A stretch of DNA of 64,000 bases. Origin: Brevundimonas bullata. Its GTDB lineage: Bacteria > Pseudomonadota > Alphaproteobacteria > Caulobacterales > Caulobacteraceae. The notes beneath the pieces are model-generated. The model did not search any database. It saw nothing but the letters and a program-made list of their open reading frames with translations, and was not told the origin of the DNA. Where the stretch lies: the NCBI RefSeq assembly GCF_014207965.1, contig NZ_JACHLM010000001.1, positions 62,001 through 126,000 of the forward strand, in the 5' to 3' direction. A program made the position numbers and the translations under genes. This document shows, piece by piece, positions 60,947-64,000 of this stretch. Every line of letters begins with the position of its first letter. Positions within the stretch are counted from its first letter, which is position 1.

Positions 60947-63280
60947 TCAGCTCGCCATCTTCAGTTCGGGGCGGTTGGATTTGCGGCGCCCGGCGGTGAC
61001 CAGGGCGTCGATGTCGAGGATCAGGGCGACGCTGCCGTCGCCCAGAATGGTCGCGGCGGAGACGCCGTCGACGTGGCGGTAGTGGGTTTCCAGGCTCTTG
61101 ATCACGACCTGGCGCTGGCCGTTGATGGCGTCGACCAGCAGGGCGGCGCGCGAGCCGGCCTCGGTCTCCACGATCATGACCACCCCGCCCGTCAGGGTCG
61201 TGGCGTCGTCGCGGAAGCCCATGACGCGGCCCACGTCCACCATGGGCACAAACTCGTCGCGGAAGCGGATCACGGCGTCATGGCCGCCGACGTGGTGGAT
61301 GTCTTCCACGCGCGGGGTCAGGCTTTCGACGATGGCCGACAGGGGCGCCACCAGTGTCTGTTCAGCGGCTGACACCACCATGCCGTCCAGCACCGCCAGG
61401 GTCAGCGGCAGGCTGAGGGTGAAGGTCGAGCCCTTGCCGGGGTTCGAGCTGATCGAGATGCGGCCGCCCAGGGCCTGGATGGAGCGGCGCACCACGTCCA
61501 TGCCGACGCCGCGACCCGAAACGTCGGTGACGGTCTCAGCGGTCGAGAAGCCCGGCAGGAAGATCAGATTATCGACTTCGTCGTCGGTCAGCACGGCGTC
61601 TTCGGCGATCAGGCCGCGATCAACGGCGATGCCGCGCACGCGGGGGCGGTTGATGCCTTTGCCGTCGTCGGAAATCTCGATGACGATCCGGCCCGAGCGG
61701 TGCAGGGCCGCCAGACGCACGGTGCCCTCGGCGGGCTTGCCGGCGGCCTCGCGCTCCTCGGGGCTTTCCAGCCCGTGGTCGATGGCGTTGCGCAACATGT
61801 GGGTGATCGGCTCGGCCAGGCGTTCGACCACGGTCTTGTCGACCTCGGTGTCCTCGCCTGCCGTGACCAGACGCACGCGCTTGCCGGTCATCTCGGCGAC
61901 TTCGCGGACCAGGCGCGGCATGCGCTGGAACACCGACTTCACCGGCTGAGCGCGGATGGCCATGACGCTGTCCTGGATGTCGCGCGTCAGCAGCTCCAGG
62001 TCTTCCAGACCCAGGGCGATGTCGGACGAACGGGCCAGGCCGCTTTCCATGACGCGTTGGGCCAGCATGGCCTGCTGGATGACCAGCTCGCCGACGACGT
62101 TGATCAGACGATCGACGCGGTCGAGGTCGACGCGGATGGTCACCGGGGCGACAGCAGCAGGGGACGAAGGCGCAGCGGCGGCCGGAGCGGCGGGCGCGAC
62201 CGGCTTGGGCGCGGGAGCGGCCGGCGCGGCGACGGGAGCCTGAGCGGCGACGACCGCCGGCTCAGGGGCGGCGACGACCGGAGCGGGCGCAGGCGCCTCG
62301 ACCGGCGCAGCGGCCTTGGCCAGCAGGGCGGCGATGTCGAACTCGGGCTCGGCGGGGGCGGCGTCCAGAACCGGCAGGGGCGGCAGATCGGCCTCGACCG
62401 AAGCGGGTGCGCCGCCCAGGGCGGTGATGCTCAGGTCGCAGTCCATCTCGACGAAGTCGAAGACGTCGCGGACGGCGGCCTCGGAGACGTCGCCGGTCAG
62501 GACGATGGTCCAGATCAGATGGGCGTCCTCGGCCTCCAGCGCCTCCAGCGACGGCAGGCCGCTGGCGTCCAGCTCGACCGAGGTCTGGCCCAGACGGGTC
62601 AGTTCGCGCAGCAGCAGGCTGACGTCGTTGGCGCTGGCGTAGAGGCGAGGATGCGGACGGAAGACGATGCGCCAGCCGGCCGCCGACGGCGCGGCCAAGG
62701 GCGCGGAAGTCAGCGCAGCCAGGTCCGGCAGGTCGAGCGACGGCAGCTCAAGGGAAGGCAGTTCCAGCGACGGCAGTTCAACGGGCGCGCCAAAGTCGGC
62801 CAGATCCAGCGTCAGGGGCGTGAAACCGAAATCGTCTTCGTCGGCAGCAGCGGCGACGGGCGCGGCGGCCGCGGCGGCGGCGGCCTGACCGTGGGTCAGG
62901 ACTTCCAGCTCGGCGACCAGACCCGCCGAACGCGCAGCGTCCACCGGCGGGGCGACGCCCTGGGCGGCACCGATGTGGTCGGCCAGGACGTCGGAGGCGC
63001 GCAGCAGGGTCTTGATCGTGACGTCGTCGCATTCCTTACGGCCCGAGCGCAGCTCGTCCATCAGGGTCTCGAAGACGTGGGCGAAGCGCACCAGGTCTTC
63101 CAGACCAAAGGCCCCTGCCCCGCCCTTGACCGAGTGGACGGCGCGGAAGACGGCGTTGATCGTCTCGATGTCGCCCTCGCCGTTTTCCAGCGCCAGCAGA
63201 TTGGTTTCCAGATCGCCCAGCAGTTCGCTGCACTCCTGGAAGAAGGTGACCTTGATGGCCTCGAACGGATCGTCGCTCAT
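60947..63280 (-). CDS. cheA: CheA histidine kinase, major cluster
   Basis: The 777-residue kinase has HPt with phospho-His49 in [14 protein letters not shown], a linker with a tandem LPSLE repeat, a P2-like domain ([40 protein letters not shown]), a long Ala/Pro linker, then dimerization, ATPase ([38 protein letters not shown]) and CheW-like domains. It has no receiver, unlike the second-cluster CheA. I start at ATG 63280; the frame to 63376 overlaps cheY. Confidence 0.96.
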   Translation of the reverse strand: MSDDPFEAIKVTFFQECSELLGDLETNLLALENGEGDIETINAVFRAVHSVKGGAGAFGLEDLVRFAHVFETLMDELRSGRKECDDVTIKTLLRASDVLADHIGAAQGVAPPVDAARSAGLVAELEVLTHGQAAAAAAAAPVAAAADEDDFGFTPLTLDLADFGAPVELPSLELPSLELPSLDLPDLAALTSAPLAAPSAAGWRIVFRPHPRLYASANDVSLLLRELTRLGQTSVELDASGLPSLEALEAEDAHLIWTIVLTGDVSEAAVRDVFDFVEMDCDLSITALGGAPASVEADLPPLPVLDAAPAEPEFDIAALLAKAAAPVEAPAPAPVVAAPEPAVVAAQAPVAAPAAPAPKPVAPAAPAAAAPSSPAAVAPVTIRVDLDRVDRLINVVGELVIQQAMLAQRVMESGLARSSDIALGLEDLELLTRDIQDSVMAIRAQPVKSVFQRMPRLVREVAEMTGKRVRLVTAGEDTEVDKTVVERLAEPITHMLRNAIDHGLESPEEREAAGKPAEGTVRLAALHRSGRIVIEISDDGKGINRPRVRGIAVDRGLIAEDAVLTDDEVDNLIFLPGFSTAETVTDVSGRGVGMDVVRRSIQALGGRISISSNPGKGSTFTLSLPLTLAVLDGMVVSAAEQTLVAPLSAIVESLTPRVEDIHHVGGHDAVIRFRDEFVPMVDVGRVMGFRDDATTLTGGVVMIVETEAGSRAALLVDAINGQRQVVIKSLETHYRHVDGVSAATILGDGSVALILDIDALVTAGRRKSNRPELKMAS

Positions 63281-63293
63281 AAGTCTGGTGTCC

Positions 63294-63659
63294 TCAGGCC
63301 GCAACGCGACGGACGGCGTCGACCAGCTTGGCCGGGTCGAAGGGTTTGACGATCCAGCCGGTAGCCCCGGCCTCACGGGCGCGCTGCTTCTTGGCGGCGT
63401 CGCTCTCGGTGGTCAGGACCAGGACCGGCGTGGCCTTGTGGTTGGGGTCGGCGCGCATGCCTTCGATGAAGCCGAAGCCGTCCATACGGGGCATGTTGAT
63501 GTCGGTGATGACGATGTCGGGGTTTTCGGCCCGCAGCACCTCCAGACCGTGGACGCCGTCCTCGGCCTGAACCACGCGATAGCCCGCGCCCTTAAGCGCC
63601 AGCATCAGCATGTCCCGCATGGTGCGGGAATCATCGACAGTCAGGATGGTCTTGGTCAC
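63294..63659 (-). CDS. cheY: CheY response regulator (CheY-I position)
   Basis: The 121-residue receiver starts at GTG 63659 (GTGA overlap with cheX). It has ILTVDDSRTMRDML, phospho-Asp in IVITDINMPRMDGF, Thr in LVLTTESD and Lys in WIVKPFDPAKL. It is the probable motor-facing CheY of the cluster. Confidence 0.95.
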   Translation of the reverse strand: MTKTILTVDDSRTMRDMLMLALKGAGYRVVQAEDGVHGLEVLRAENPDIVITDINMPRMDGFGFIEGMRADPNHKATPVLVLTTESDAAKKQRAREAGATGWIVKPFDPAKLVDAVRRVAA

Positions 63660-63937
63660 GCGAGTTGTCCTTGCGGAGCGAGGTCCGCGGCGGAGGCCCC
63701 AAAGGCGCTCCATTGCGAGGCCAAGGCCTCGGAAACATTGATAAAGGTCAAGGCCTGACCATCGGCGCGCCAGGTGGCGAGCGCCGACAGCAGGACCTGA
63801 AGGCAAAGCCCGCCCAGACGCTCGACGTCCGAACCGTCCAGGGTGGTCTCCTGGCCGCGCACGGCCAGGAGTTGCGTCTTCAAAGGCTCGGCGGCGCGTA
63901 GATCAAGCACCGCCGGAAGCGAGATCGCGACCGACAT
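63656..63937 (-). CDS. cheX: CheX-position STAS-domain protein
   Basis: The 93-residue protein has a STAS-like pattern (ISLPAVLDLRAAEPLKTQLL; TTLDGSDVERLGGLCLQVLL; ALTFINVSEALASQWSAFGA). In Caulobacter the cheX slot holds such a STAS protein, distinct from the CheX phosphatase of other bacteria. Its ATG overlaps the mcp stop by one base (TGATG), and it overlaps cheY by 4 bp. Confidence 0.82.
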   Translation of the reverse strand: MSVAISLPAVLDLRAAEPLKTQLLAVRGQETTLDGSDVERLGGLCLQVLLSALATWRADGQALTFINVSEALASQWSAFGASAADLAPQGQLA

Positions 63938-64000
63938 CAGAACTCTTCCCATCCATCTTCGACCGCGAGCGGTGCGGGCTTCAGCGCAGCGCCGCCACGA
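63937..64000 (-). CDS. mcpA: 3' end of a methyl-accepting chemotaxis protein (McpA position), partial
   Basis: The last 20 codons are in the window and end APLAVEDGWEEF followed by TGA. The C-terminal WEEF pentapeptide-like tail with an acidic flank is the CheR/CheB-docking end typical of MCPs, and the position matches mcpA, the first gene of the Caulobacter major cluster. It is translationally coupled to cheX. Confidence 0.75.
   Translation of the reverse strand, partial: RGGAALKPAPLAVEDGWEEF

Noticed and set aside
61700..63349. A 549-codon plus-strand open frame opposite cheA, rich in Arg/Gly
   Set aside because: A shadow of the CheA linker and kinase; no domain.

Overview
The window is GC-rich alphaproteobacterial chromosome, most likely from a member of Caulobacteraceae such as Brevundimonas. 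Three things point there: the fliQ-fliR-flhB-cckA neighbourhood; a chemotaxis cluster in the same order as the major Caulobacter crescentus cluster (mcpA-cheX-cheY-cheA-cheW-cheR-cheB-cheY-cheD-cheU-cheY-cheE); and several TTAA-N7-TTAA sites that look like binding sites for the cell-cycle regulator CtrA. I see no rRNA, tRNA, CRISPR array, prophage or transposase gene. This is mostly core chromosome.

Layout. 1-8.5 kb: prfC (5' end cut off), a secreted HExxH/TPR protein, a divergent yczE/MocR-regulator pair followed by an in-frame LysR remnant, two proteins of unknown function, a monothiol glutaredoxin and a thioesterase. 8.5-17 kb: small lipoproteins (two of them paralogues), an Old Yellow Enzyme, an MHYT-GGDEF-EAL c-di-GMP protein, rpsD, sodB and a beta-lactamase-family serine hydrolase. 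17-28 kb: cell cycle and flagellum, with cckA, flhB-fliR-fliQ, folE, flgB-flgC-fliE divergent from fliO-fliP, and an HU protein. 28-41 kb: a large secreted TPR protein, a DUF983 protein, a TonB-dependent receptor, a membrane-anchored LuxR-type regulator with two small partners, a prepilin peptidase, a Gly/Ser-rich TonB-like protein, an OmpA lipoprotein, aidB and trhO. 41-49 kb: a compact second chemotaxis cluster (cheB-cheR converging on mcp-cheW-cheA, with divergent cheY plus a CheZ-like gene). 49-56 kb: two MFS transporters, an alpha-glucosidase and dadA. 56-64 kb: the major chemotaxis cluster, ending in the last 20 codons of an MCP.

How it fits together. CckA is the kinase that phosphorylates CtrA through ChpT. 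Candidate CtrA boxes sit in front of fliQ, between flgB and fliO, in front of the TPR gene, and between cheA and cheY of the second chemotaxis cluster. The last is a perfect consensus match. One window therefore holds a regulator kinase and several of its probable targets.

Non-coding structure. All eight convergent gene junctions with at least 60 bp of spacing carry palindromic repeats. Most are paired-arm elements built from a fixed hairpin, a GGTGG-type spacer, a hairpin whose sequence varies but whose pairing is kept, and a G-rich end. A different 131-bp element with CTAGAGC/GCTCTAG ends and three internal stem-loops lies upstream of dadA.
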